A stretch of 6,037 nucleotides of DNA from Pseudomonadota bacterium. GTDB lineage: Bacteria; Pseudomonadota; Gammaproteobacteria; Burkholderiales; Burkholderiaceae_C. Where the stretch lies: assembly GCA_023394015.1 (NCBI GenBank), contig JAEXBL010000031.1, forward strand, positions 1-6,037, given 5' to 3'. The translations under genes and the position numbers were made by a program. How positions within the stretch are numbered: position 1 is the first letter of the stretch; the number at the start of each line of letters is the position of its first letter. The notes under the pieces were generated by a model. That model ran no database searches. It had not been told where the DNA came from and saw nothing but the letters and a program-made list of their open reading frames with translations. This document shows positions 1 to 5,895 of this stretch, one piece after another.

Positions 1-655
1 CCAGGACTTCAGCGAGTTCTTCGAGCAGATGTTCGGCCGCGCGCGCGCCGGCGGCGGCGGTGCACGCGCGCGCGGCGCGCAGGGCCCGCTGCGCGGCGAG
101 GACCACCATGCCCGCGTCGAGCTGGAGCTGATCGACGCCTATCGCGGCGCCGAGCGGCAGATCAGCCTGCGCGGCAGCCGGGTTGATGCGCAGGGCCGCG
201 TGGTGCCCGAGGAGCGCACGCTGCAGGTGAAGATCCCGCAGGGCGTGAAGGAAGGCCAGATGATCCGCCTGGCCGGCCAGGGCAGCCCCGGCTTCAACGG
301 CGGACCGGCGGGCGATCTGTTCCTGCAGGTGCAGTTCCGCGCCGATCCGCGCTGGCACATCGACGGCCGCGACGTCACCCAGAAGCTGCGCGTGACGCCC
401 TGGGAGGCCGCGCTGGGCGGCGGCGTGCAGGTGACCACGCCCGACGGCAAGACCGTGGAAGTGACGGTGCCCGCCGGCTCCGGCGGCGGCCGCAAGCTGC
501 GGCTCAAGGGCCGCGGCATCCCCTCGTCGGCCACGCCGGGCGACTTGTTCCTCGAGCTGGAAATCGCCGTGCCCGGCGCCGTCACGCCCGAGCAGAAGGC
601 CGCGTGGGAGGCGTTGGCCAAGACCTATCCTGGCTTTGATCCGCGCAGCGTTTGA
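1..655 (+). CDS. cbpA: CbpA, DnaJ-like co-chaperone (curved DNA-binding protein), 3' part only
   Basis: The frame is open from base 2 and ends at TGA 653-655, leaving 217 visible residues. The N-terminal J domain with its HPD motif lies outside the window. Visible parts in order: the end of the G/F region (DFSEFFEQMFG, residues 2-12), a short Gly/Arg/Ala-rich linker (13-31), then the two beta-barrel substrate-binding domains (about 37-190). Typical signatures are LQVKIPQGVKEGQMIRL (74-90), GGPAGDLFL (100-108), TPWEAALGG (132-140) and PGDLFLELEI (179-188). There are no CxxCxGxG zinc-finger repeats, so this is the CbpA type rather than canonical DnaJ. The tail (WEALAKTYPGFDPR) resembles the end of E. 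coli CbpA as I recall it. In that family the protein stimulates DnaK ATPase and can bind curved DNA in the cytoplasm. The following cbpM supports the call. The true start cannot be seen. Confidence 0.93.
   Translation, partial: QDFSEFFEQMFGRARAGGGGARARGAQGPLRGEDHHARVELELIDAYRGAERQISLRGSRVDAQGRVVPEERTLQVKIPQGVKEGQMIRLAGQGSPGFNGGPAGDLFLQVQFRADPRWHIDGRDVTQKLRVTPWEAALGGGVQVTTPDGKTVEVTVPAGSGGGRKLRLKGRGIPSSATPGDLFLELEIAVPGAVTPEQKAAWEALAKTYPGFDPRSV
38..80. other. GC-only low-complexity tract with alternating purine-pyrimidine runs, inside cbpA
   Basis: Bases 38-48 are an uninterrupted alternating C/G run, and bases 61-74 are a 14-base alternating purine-pyrimidine run. A GGC/GCGG-rich stretch lies between them. 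The tract encodes the Gly/Arg/Ala linker between the G/F region and the first beta-barrel domain of CbpA. Such sequence can adopt Z-DNA and is prone to replication slippage. Here it is most simply a consequence of a flexible linker written in GC-rich codons. Confidence 0.4.
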
Positions 656-659
656 ACCT

Positions 660-663
660 GGAG
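660..663 (+). promoter_or_regulatory. Shine-Dalgarno sequence of cbpM
   Basis: GGAG ends 9 bases before the ATG at 673. It is the only good Shine-Dalgarno sequence ahead of a start codon in the window. It favours ATG 673 over the in-frame TTG at 652, which overlaps the cbpA stop codon and has no such element at the right distance. Confidence 0.6.
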
Positions 664-672
664 CACACCGAC

Positions 673-987
673 ATGAGCCCCATGCCCATCCCCGTTCCCG
701 CCGAACTCGTCGAGCTGCTGGACGACGCGGCGCTGAGCGTGCAGCAACTGGCGCACGGCTGCCGCATGACGCCCGAGTGGGTGCACACCCGCGTCGAGGC
801 CGGCGTGCTGCAACCGCTGGCCGGCGGTGGCGCCGCCGAATGGCGCTTTGCCAGTGCCACGCTGACGCGCGCGCGCCGCATCGCCGAGCTGGAGCACACC
901 TACGACGCCGACCCGCAACTGGCGGCGCTCACCGCCGACCTGATCGAAGAAGTCGCCCGGCTGCGCCGGCAGCTGCGGGGATATTGA
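673..987 (+). CDS. cbpM: CbpM, chaperone modulator (MerR-like)
   Basis: This is a 104-residue protein, close to the roughly 100 residues of E. coli CbpM. An N-terminal segment (about 15-50: DDAALSVQQLAHGC, then TPEWVHTRVEAGVLQP) has the pattern of a winged helix-turn-helix MerR-type domain. Next comes a W-R-F strand region (57-59) and a long helical C-terminus (about 62-102) ending in an Arg/Leu-rich coil (EEVARLRRQL). In the known family, CbpM binds the J domain of CbpA and inhibits both its co-chaperone and DNA-binding activity. Position supports this: the gene begins 17 bases after the cbpA stop in the same direction, so the two are almost certainly co-transcribed. The start is ATG 673 because of the GGAG at 660-663; ATG 682 and TTG 652 are less likely. 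Individual residues are weakly conserved in this family, so the call rests on size, fold pattern and context together. Confidence 0.85.
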   Translation: MSPMPIPVPAELVELLDDAALSVQQLAHGCRMTPEWVHTRVEAGVLQPLAGGGAAEWRFASATLTRARRIAELEHTYDADPQLAALTADLIEEVARLRRQLRGY

Positions 988-989
988 CC

Positions 990-1010
990 GGCGCCCGCGC
1001 GCGGGCCGCC
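990..1010. terminator. GC-rich palindrome between convergent cbpM and aacS
   Basis: The 24-base gap between two convergent stop codons holds a perfect 14-base palindrome, 993-1006 (GCCCGCGCGCGGGC). It is extended by GGC at 990-992 pairing with GCC at 1008-1010 around a one-base bulge (1007). The position suits a bidirectional transcription stop. No T tract follows on either strand, so it is not a classical intrinsic terminator and could be chance in such GC-rich DNA. Confidence 0.35.
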
Positions 1011-1011
1011 C

Positions 1012-3117
1012 TCAATCCACGCCAGCGCCCCCGGCCGCCGACTGGCGCTGGCGCGCGAAGTCCTCGTACCAGGCCAGGCAGGCCGGGTTGGCCATGGCCT
1101 CCTTGTTGACCACCTTGTCCAGCGGCTGGCCAAGCAGCAGCTTCTTGATCGGCAGCTCCTGCTTCTTGCCCGACAGCGTGCGCGGGATCTCGGTGACGTG
1201 GAAGATGGCGTCCGGCACGAAGCGCGGCGACAGCGCGGTGCGGATGGCGTCGTTCAGGCGTTTCTTGAGCGCGTCGTCCAGTTCCACGCCCGGGCGCAGC
1301 ACCACAAACAGCGGCATGTAGCTGTCGCGGCCCAGGTGTTCCAGATCGACCACCATCGAATCGAGCACCTCGGGGATGCCCTCGACCGCGCTGTAGATCT
1401 CGCTGGTGCCCATGCGCAGGCCGTGGCGGTTGATGGTGGCGTCGGAGCGGCCGTAGATCACGCACCATTCGCCGTTGCCCTGCTCGTCGCCGATGCGCAG
1501 CCAGTCGCCGTGGCGCCAGACCGGGCCGGCGCTGGCATCCAGGTCGCCGCCGCCGGGTTTTCTGCCGTGGCCGGGCGGGTACATCTCGAAGTAGCTGGCG
1601 CGGTAGCGCGCGCCGTCGGGGTCGTTCACCAGGTACTGCGGCATCGACGGAATCGGCTGCGTGCACACCAGCTCGCCCACCTGGCCGATCACCGGCTCGC
1701 CGGCGTCGTCCCAGGCCTCCACCGCCGCGCCGAGCATGCGGCACTGCATCACGCCGGGCTGCTGCGGCAGCTCGCGGTTGCCGCCGATGAAGGCGCCGCA
1801 GAAATCCGTGCCGCCAGAAATGTTGCACCACCAGATGTCTTGCTGCAGCGGCCCGCTGGCGATGCGGCGGAACTGCTCGGTGCCCCACTGCTGCACGTCG
1901 GGCGCCAGCGGCGAGCCGGTGGTGCCGATGCCCCAGATGCGCGACAGGTCGCCGCAGGCGCCCAGGTCCACGCCGGCCTTCATGCAGTTGGCGTAGAAGG
2001 CCGCGCCGGCGCCGAAGAACGTCACCTGATGCCGCGCGGCAAAGCGCCACAGCACGCTCCAGTCGGGCGCGTCCTTGGGGCCACCGGGGCTGCCGTCGAA
2101 GATGACGCAGGTGGTGCCCGACAGCAGGCCGGCGATCTGCGCGTTCCACATCACCCAGCCGGTGGAGCTGTACCAGTGAAAGCGCTCGCCGAAGGTCTCG
2201 GGCGCATAGCTGCAGCCCACGTCGTTGTGCAGGCTGGCCAGCATCAGCATCACCAGGATCATGCCGCCGTGCGCGTGCACGATCGGCTTGGGCAGGCCGG
2301 TGGTGCCGCTGGAATAGACCACCCACAGCGGGTGGTCGAACGGCAGCCACAGCGGCTCGAAGGCCGCGGTTTCGGCGTCGTTGCGGGCGGTGGCGTCTGC
2401 CCAATCCGCTGCGCCAGCGATTGAATCGGTCGTGCCCAGGTTGCGCTGCACGATCAGGTGCGTCACGCTGGGCAGCGCTGCGCGCAACTCCTGCACCACG
2501 CCCAGGCGGTCGATGTCGCGCCCGGCCCAGGTCACGCCGTCGCAGGCGATCAGCACCTTGGGCTCGATCTGCCTGAAGCGGTCCAGCACCGCCTGCGTGC
2601 CCATGTCGGGCGCGCACACGCTCCACACCGCGCCAAGGCTGGCCGTGGCCAGGAAGGCGACGATGGTCTCCGGAATGTTCGGCAGGTAGGCCGCCACGCG
2701 GTCGCCCGGCTGCACGCCCTGCGCGCGCAGGTGCAGCGCCAGAGAAGCCACCTGGCGCTGCAGCTCGGGCCAGCCCATCTCGCGCACCTGGCCTTTCTCG
2801 TTGTCGCTGATGACGGCCGGCAGCCCCGCCGCCTGCGCCGGCTGCACGTGGCGCAGCACCTGCCGCGCGTAATTGGTCTGCGCGCCGGGGAACCACACCG
2901 CGCCCGGCATCACGTTCTTCGCCAGCACGGCGCTGTGCGGCGTGGGCGACTGCAGCTCGTAGTAGTCCCAGATGCTTTGCCAGAAGGCGTCGAGCTCGGT
3001 GGTGGACCAGGCCCAGAGGTCGCGGTAGCTGTCGAACGACAGGCCGCGCGTGTCGCGCAGCCAGTCCTGGTAGCGGCGGATGTGGGGAATGCGGGCGGTG
3101 GTGGCGGGCGTGTTCAT
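1012..3117 (-). CDS. aacS: Acetoacetyl-CoA synthetase (acetoacetate--CoA ligase)
   Basis: This 701-residue ANL-superfamily enzyme should activate acetoacetate with ATP and CoA to give acetoacetyl-CoA, AMP and PPi in the cytosol. It would feed ketone-body or polyhydroxybutyrate-derived acetoacetate back into metabolism. Visible motifs: an N-terminal region typical of the acetyl/acetoacetyl-CoA synthetase group (FDSYRDLWAWS, 28-38), the P-loop YSSGTTGLPKPIVH (268-281), CNISGGTDFCGAF (431-443), RHGDWLRI (535-542), YGRSDATINRHGLRMGTSEIY (starting at 555), and PRTLSGKKQELPIKK (645-659) with the probable catalytic Lys651. The YSSGTTGLPK and GTDFCGAF forms are those I associate with acetoacetate rather than acetate ligases. 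It is slightly longer than the usual 650-670 residues, partly from an apparent insertion at about 515-532. I chose ATG 3115-3117; an in-frame TTG at 3138 adds seven residues. No clear Shine-Dalgarno sequence is present. The zinc-ribbon gene lies 89 bases upstream on the same strand. Confidence 0.92.
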   Translation of the reverse strand: MNTPATTARIPHIRRYQDWLRDTRGLSFDSYRDLWAWSTTELDAFWQSIWDYYELQSPTPHSAVLAKNVMPGAVWFPGAQTNYARQVLRHVQPAQAAGLPAVISDNEKGQVREMGWPELQRQVASLALHLRAQGVQPGDRVAAYLPNIPETIVAFLATASLGAVWSVCAPDMGTQAVLDRFRQIEPKVLIACDGVTWAGRDIDRLGVVQELRAALPSVTHLIVQRNLGTTDSIAGAADWADATARNDAETAAFEPLWLPFDHPLWVVYSSGTTGLPKPIVHAHGGMILVMLMLASLHNDVGCSYAPETFGERFHWYSSTGWVMWNAQIAGLLSGTTCVIFDGSPGGPKDAPDWSVLWRFAARHQVTFFGAGAAFYANCMKAGVDLGACGDLSRIWGIGTTGSPLAPDVQQWGTEQFRRIASGPLQQDIWWCNISGGTDFCGAFIGGNRELPQQPGVMQCRMLGAAVEAWDDAGEPVIGQVGELVCTQPIPSMPQYLVNDPDGARYRASYFEMYPPGHGRKPGGGDLDASAGPVWRHGDWLRIGDEQGNGEWCVIYGRSDATINRHGLRMGTSEIYSAVEGIPEVLDSMVVDLEHLGRDSYMPLFVVLRPGVELDDALKKRLNDAIRTALSPRFVPDAIFHVTEIPRTLSGKKQELPIKKLLLGQPLDKVVNKEAMANPACLAWYEDFARQRQSAAGGAGVD

Positions 3118-3127
3118 GGGCGGGTAT

Positions 3128-3139
3128 CTTGGCACCAAG
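3128..3139. promoter_or_regulatory. Short inverted repeat just upstream of aacS
   Basis: CTTGG-CA-CCAAG is a 12-base imperfect palindrome with 5-base arms. It lies 10 bases before the aacS start codon (- strand), in a place where an operator or translational control element could sit. No regulator family can be named from it, and a chance 5-base arm pair is possible. Confidence 0.25.
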
Positions 3140-3169
3140 CGGCCGCCGCCGCCAATCAGGCCTCACCCG

Positions 3170-3192
3170 GGCGCCGTCACCCTGGCGACGCC
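3170..3192 (-). other. Hairpin in the gap between the zinc-ribbon gene and aacS
   Basis: On the - strand, GGCGTCGCCA and TGACGGCGCC can pair as a 10-base stem with one G-U wobble and one mismatch around a 3-base loop. It lies 15 bases after the zinc-ribbon stop codon and about 50 bases before the aacS start. No T run follows. It could be a weak terminator or attenuator, or could protect a processed end, which leaves open whether aacS is co-transcribed with the upstream gene. The 89-base gap holds nothing else I recognise except the short inverted repeat near aacS. Confidence 0.25.
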
Positions 3193-3206
3193 ATCGCGGT
3201 GCGCGC

Positions 3207-3947
3207 TCAGCGCCGCAGCACGTGCCACACCAGGTCCAGGCCGGCGGCCCAGAGGTCCAGGCTGTCATGGCCAACGGCGGTGCCGCGCTCCTTCATCTCC
3301 TCGCGCCGGGCGCGTTCGCGGTCGCGCTCCAGGGCGATCAGGGCGTCGGCCAGGTCGGCCGGCCGCGGGCCTTCGTCGCGGCGCTGCGCGCGCTGCTGGT
3401 AGCCGGCCAGGGCGTTTTCCACCGCCTGCGGGTCGAGCAGCGAGAAGGCGGCGCGGCAGTAGGGGCAGGCGCGGTCCTGCCGCAGATCGACCGGCGCGCC
3501 GCAGCTGCCGCAGTGGATGATGCGCACGCGCTCGGCCAGGTCGGCGATCTCGGGCGCGGTGAGCTGGCGCACGAAGCCCTTCTCGATCATGAACGACGAG
3601 AAGGTGGAAAAGCGCCCATGCCGCTGCGGGCAGCGCCAGGTGAGATAGCGGCCCGAGCGCACCACGTCGGAGCCCTCGGCCAGGCCGCGCCGGCAGCGTG
3701 GGCAGTGCATGGTTTGCGCCAGCGGTGTGTGCGGGTCGTCGCGGTGCGCGTGCAGCTGGCGGAACAGGTCGATCACGCCCTGCGGCGCCATGCGCAGGTT
3801 CTCGTTGCCGTCGAACCAGATGCCGTGGCAGGCGTGGCACAGGTCCAGCTCTACCGTGCCGCCGTGGTGCGCCGCCACCGCCTGCGCCTGCATGGGCGCG
3901 CGGCACGAGGGGCAGGCGGTGGGGCGGGGGGCAAGGCGTTCGGGCAT
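3207..3947 (-). CDS. Multi-zinc-ribbon protein with TFIIB-type zinc-finger domain, function unknown
   Basis: This 246-residue soluble protein has no signal peptide or membrane segment. Three cysteine modules are visible: C12/C15 with C37/C40, followed by HGIWFDGNE (41-49), the signature of the zf-TFIIB family; C82/C85 with C106 and possibly H110; and a rubredoxin-like pair C146/C149 with C161/C164 (HCGSCGAPVD, ACPYCRAAF). Each should hold one zinc ion. Residues about 205-222 are a highly charged helix (ERDRERARREEMKERG), and the end is hydrophobic (LDLWAAGLDLVWHVL, 230-244). The role is unknown; such proteins may bind nucleic acid or protein partners, but nothing here shows which. The start is ATG 3945-3947, immediately before the CPSC motif, with no Shine-Dalgarno sequence. 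It is divergent from rsmE across 44 bases and upstream of aacS on the same strand. The protein family seems real; a specific function cannot be given. Confidence 0.85.
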   Translation of the reverse strand: MPERLAPRPTACPSCRAPMQAQAVAAHHGGTVELDLCHACHGIWFDGNENLRMAPQGVIDLFRQLHAHRDDPHTPLAQTMHCPRCRRGLAEGSDVVRSGRYLTWRCPQRHGRFSTFSSFMIEKGFVRQLTAPEIADLAERVRIIHCGSCGAPVDLRQDRACPYCRAAFSLLDPQAVENALAGYQQRAQRRDEGPRPADLADALIALERDRERARREEMKERGTAVGHDSLDLWAAGLDLVWHVLRR

Positions 3948-3956
3948 GGTGCGGCG

Positions 3957-3962
3957 ATGTTA
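3957..3962 (-). promoter_or_regulatory. Candidate -10 element of the zinc-ribbon gene
   Basis: On the - strand TAACAT matches the sigma-70 -10 consensus at four of six bases and ends 9 bases before the ATG at 3947. Transcription from it would begin almost at the start codon, which would fit the missing Shine-Dalgarno sequence. A TTGTCG at 3982-3977 could be the -35 box, but the spacer would be only 14 bases, so the assignment is weak. Confidence 0.25.
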
Positions 3963-3966
3963 GCGC

Positions 3967-3991
3967 CGGCCCGCGGCGACAATGCGGGCCG
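3967..3991. repeat. Inverted repeat abutting the rsmE start codon
   Basis: The arms CGGCCCGC (3967-3974) and GCGGGCCG (3984-3991) are perfectly complementary over 8 bases, with a 9-base spacer holding GACAAT. The right arm ends directly before ATG 3992. It could be an operator between the divergent genes, or a hairpin in any longer rsmE transcript that would hide the start region. Chance is not excluded at this GC content. Confidence 0.4.
3978..3983 (+). promoter_or_regulatory. Candidate -10 element of rsmE
   Basis: GACAAT matches four of six positions of TATAAT and ends 8 bases before ATG 3992, so a transcript would start at or within a few bases of the start codon. No Shine-Dalgarno sequence precedes the ATG, consistent with a leaderless message. 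No convincing -35 box is seen at 16-18 bases upstream (GATGTT at 3956-3961 is poor). Confidence 0.3.
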
Positions 3992-4717
3992 ATGCCGCGC
4001 TTTCACGTTCCCCTTCCCCTGGCCGCCGGTGCCACGCTGGCGCTGCCGGCCGGCGCCGCGCGCCACGTGCAGGTGCGGCGGCTGCAGCCGGGCGATGCCA
4101 TCACGCTGTTCAACGGCGCGGGCGGCGAGTGGGCCGCCACCATCACCCGCATGGGCCGCAGTGAGGTGGTCGTGGCGGTGCAGGCGCACCGGCCCGTGGA
4201 GCGCGAGGCTGTGCGCGCGGTGCACCTGGCCGTCGGCCTGATGGCGGCCGAGCGCATGGACTGGCTGGTGGAGAAGGCCACCGAGCTGGGCGCCGCCTCG
4301 CTGACGCCGCTGGCGATGGCGCACAGCAGCCTGCGTCTGTCGGGCGAGCGCGCCGAAAAAAAACGCGCCCATTGGCAGGCCGTGGCCGCCGCGGCCTGTG
4401 AGCAAAGCGGGCGCAACCGCTTGCTGGACGTGCGTGAGCAGCGTTCGTTTCAGGCGTATCTGGAGGAGGCAGCTGCCCACGCCGAGGCGCGCTGGGTGCT
4501 GTCGCTGGCGCCTGAATCCGCACCCTTGAGCACCCGCGCCGCCGCGCTGGCGCCGCAGGACAGCGTGGCGCTGCTGTCCGGCCCCGAAGGCGGCCTGAGC
4601 GCCGACGAAGACGCCGCCGCCCGCGCCGCCGGCTGGCAGCCCGTCACCCTGGGCGCGCGCGTGCTGCGCGCCGAAACCGCGCCGCTGGCCGTGCTGGCGA
4701 GCCTCACGCTGCCATGA
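3992..4717 (+). CDS. rsmE: RsmE, 16S rRNA (uracil-1498-N3)-methyltransferase
   Basis: This 241-residue protein is nearly the same length as E. coli RsmE (243). It uses S-adenosylmethionine to methylate N3 of U1498 in helix 44 of 16S rRNA on the assembled 30S subunit. The N-terminal PUA-like RNA-binding domain covers about 1-70 (MPRFHVP start, RHVQVRRLQPGDAITLFNG at 24-42). The SPOUT catalytic domain follows, with EKATELG (94-100), ACEQSGRN (135-142), SGPEGGLSADE (196-206) and LGARVLRAETA (220-230). The last two form the trefoil-knot cofactor site and appear intact. I chose ATG 3992 because it gives the family N-terminus; the frame is open far upstream only by GC bias. The transporter gene starts inside its last codons (ATGA overlap). 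An A8 run at 4356-4363 stands out in the otherwise GC-rich gene. Confidence 0.95.
   Translation: MPRFHVPLPLAAGATLALPAGAARHVQVRRLQPGDAITLFNGAGGEWAATITRMGRSEVVVAVQAHRPVEREAVRAVHLAVGLMAAERMDWLVEKATELGAASLTPLAMAHSSLRLSGERAEKKRAHWQAVAAAACEQSGRNRLLDVREQRSFQAYLEEAAAHAEARWVLSLAPESAPLSTRAAALAPQDSVALLSGPEGGLSADEDAAARAAGWQPVTLGARVLRAETAPLAVLASLTLP
4357..4399 (+). other. Possible slippage site: A-AAA-AAA heptamer plus downstream hairpin inside rsmE
   Basis: Bases 4357-4363 form A AAA AAA in the correct phase for -1 slippage (codons GAA AAA AAA, residues 122-124). Eleven bases later, 4375-4399 can fold into an 11-pair stem around a 3-base loop. CAGGCCG (4376-4382) pairs with CGGCCTG (4392-4398), extended inward by one U-G and two G-C pairs and outward by one G-U pair. 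The -1 frame meets TGA at 4399-4401, giving a 136-residue product with 12 novel residues and no SPOUT active site. The spacer is longer than the 5-9 bases usual for programmed frameshifting, and no use of this signal is shown. Confidence 0.3.
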
Positions 4718-5895
4718 ACCGCCACCTGCTGCTGCTGACGCTGGCGCAGGGGCTGTTCCTGACCAACAACGTCACCTTCATCGCCATCAACGGCCTGGTG
4801 GGCCTGCAACTGGCGCCGTTCGGCTGGATGGCCACGCTGCCGGTGATGGGCTACGTGGTGGGCGGGGCGCTGGCCACGCCGCTGGTGGCGCGCACGCAGA
4901 CGCGCTTTGGCCGCCGCGGCTCGTTCCAGATCGGGCTGGCGGTGGCGCTGGGCTCGGCGCTGCTGGCCGCCTTCGCGGCCTGGTCGCGGCAGTTCTGGCT
5001 GCTGGTGGCGGCGACCATGATCGCCGGCTACTACAGCGCCAACGGCCAGCTCTACCGCTTTGCCGCCGCCGAGCTGGCGGCGCCCGGCTGGCGCGAGAAG
5101 GCGGTGTCGCTGGTGCTGGCCGGCGGGCTGCTGGGCGCCATCGCCGGCCCCAACCTGGCGGCGTGGACGCGCGCCGTGCTGCCCGTGCCCTTCGTCGGCG
5201 CCTACCTGGCGCTGGCGCTGGTGGCGCTGCTGGCCATGGGCGTGATGGCCTTCATCGAGTTCCCGCCCGCGCCGGCGCCGGCGGCGGGCAGCCCTGCCGG
5301 GCGGCCGCTGGCGCAGATCATGCGGCAGCCGGTGTTCATCGTCGCCACCGTGGGCGCGGCGCTGGGCTACGGCGTGATGAACCTGCTGATGGCGGCCACG
5401 CCGCTGGCCATGCAGGTGTGCGGCTTCGACTTCGGCGCCACGGCGATGGTGCTGCAGTGGCACGTGATCGGCATGTTCGCGCCCGGCTTCGTCACCGGGC
5501 ACCTGATCCGGCGCTTCGGCGTGCTCAGCTTCATGGGCGTGGGCGTGGCGCTGAACCTGGTGTGCGTGGCGATCGCCTTGTCGGGCGTGGACCTGCACCA
5601 GTTCCTGTGGGCGCTGCTGGCGCTGGGCGTGGGCTGGAACTTCCTGTTCACCGGCAGCACCACGCTGGCGCTCACCGCCTACCGGCCGGAGGAGAAGGAC
5701 CGCGCCCAGGCGGCCATCAACTTCTGCGTGTTCGCCACCATGGCGGTGACCTCGTTCGCCTCGGGCGCGCTGGTGACGACGCAGGGCTGGCGCTGGCTCA
5801 ACCTGGGCTCGCTGCCGGCGCTGGCCGTGGTCGGCGCGGCGCTGGGCTGGCTGGCGTGGCAGCGGCGGCAAGCGGCGCCACGGGCCACCGGCTGA
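4714..5895 (+). CDS. Major facilitator superfamily transporter, 12 membrane helices
   Basis: This 393-residue inner-membrane protein has twelve hydrophobic segments at roughly 5-30, 38-60, 70-90, 94-113, 130-148, 159-181, 205-232, 245-263, 270-290, 296-321, 334-355 and 361-382. A Pro/Ala-rich cytoplasmic loop (182-204) separates the two six-helix halves. The helix 2-3 loop has a degenerate motif A (A59 to R68, RTQTRFGRR), with Thr63 where the usual Asp stands. The matching helix 8-9 loop has GHLIRRFG (262-269). Helix 5 carries GLLGAIAGP (138-146), resembling motif C of proton-coupled antiporters, so export by proton exchange is possible. The substrate cannot be read from the sequence. The ATG overlaps the rsmE stop by 4 bases, with no Shine-Dalgarno sequence of its own, implying translation by re-initiation after rsmE. 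A terminator-like hairpin covers its stop codon. Confidence 0.88.
   Translation: MNRHLLLLTLAQGLFLTNNVTFIAINGLVGLQLAPFGWMATLPVMGYVVGGALATPLVARTQTRFGRRGSFQIGLAVALGSALLAAFAAWSRQFWLLVAATMIAGYYSANGQLYRFAAAELAAPGWREKAVSLVLAGGLLGAIAGPNLAAWTRAVLPVPFVGAYLALALVALLAMGVMAFIEFPPAPAPAAGSPAGRPLAQIMRQPVFIVATVGAALGYGVMNLLMAATPLAMQVCGFDFGATAMVLQWHVIGMFAPGFVTGHLIRRFGVLSFMGVGVALNLVCVAIALSGVDLHQFLWALLALGVGWNFLFTGSTTLALTAYRPEEKDRAQAAINFCVFATMAVTSFASGALVTTQGWRWLNLGSLPALAVVGAALGWLAWQRRQAAPRATG

Noticed and set aside
652..672. TTG start of cbpM overlapping the cbpA stop
   Set aside because: ATG 673 has GGAG at a good distance and is the more usual codon; the TTG has no suitable ribosome binding site.
1198..2424. 408-codon open frame on the + strand, antisense to aacS
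   Set aside because: Composition dominated by Ala, Val, His, Gln and Arg without domains; an antisense shadow of the ligase gene.
3118..3138. TTG start for acetoacetyl-CoA synthetase seven codons upstream
   Set aside because: It adds MVPRYPP, has no Shine-Dalgarno sequence, and the ATG at 3117 already gives a family-like N-terminus.
929..3274. 781-codon open frame on the - strand overlapping the acetoacetyl-CoA synthetase gene
   Set aside because: It is rich in Arg, Ala, Gly and Pro with no recognisable motif, while the overlapping frame has all ligase motifs. It is a shadow frame caused by high GC.
3698..3991. N-terminal extension of rsmE in the same frame
   Set aside because: The frame is open upstream only by base composition. 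The family N-terminus begins at ATG 3992, and the extension would overlap the zinc-ribbon gene antisense.
3129..4241. 370-codon open frame on the + strand, antisense to the zinc-ribbon gene and entering rsmE
   Set aside because: It has no family features, and the opposite strand carries clear CxxC zinc ribbons.
4450..5871. 473-codon open frame on the - strand, antisense to rsmE and the transporter
   Set aside because: His/Gln/Arg/Ala-rich low-complexity product typical of the complement of a GC-rich membrane protein gene; no motif, and it would cover two well-supported genes.
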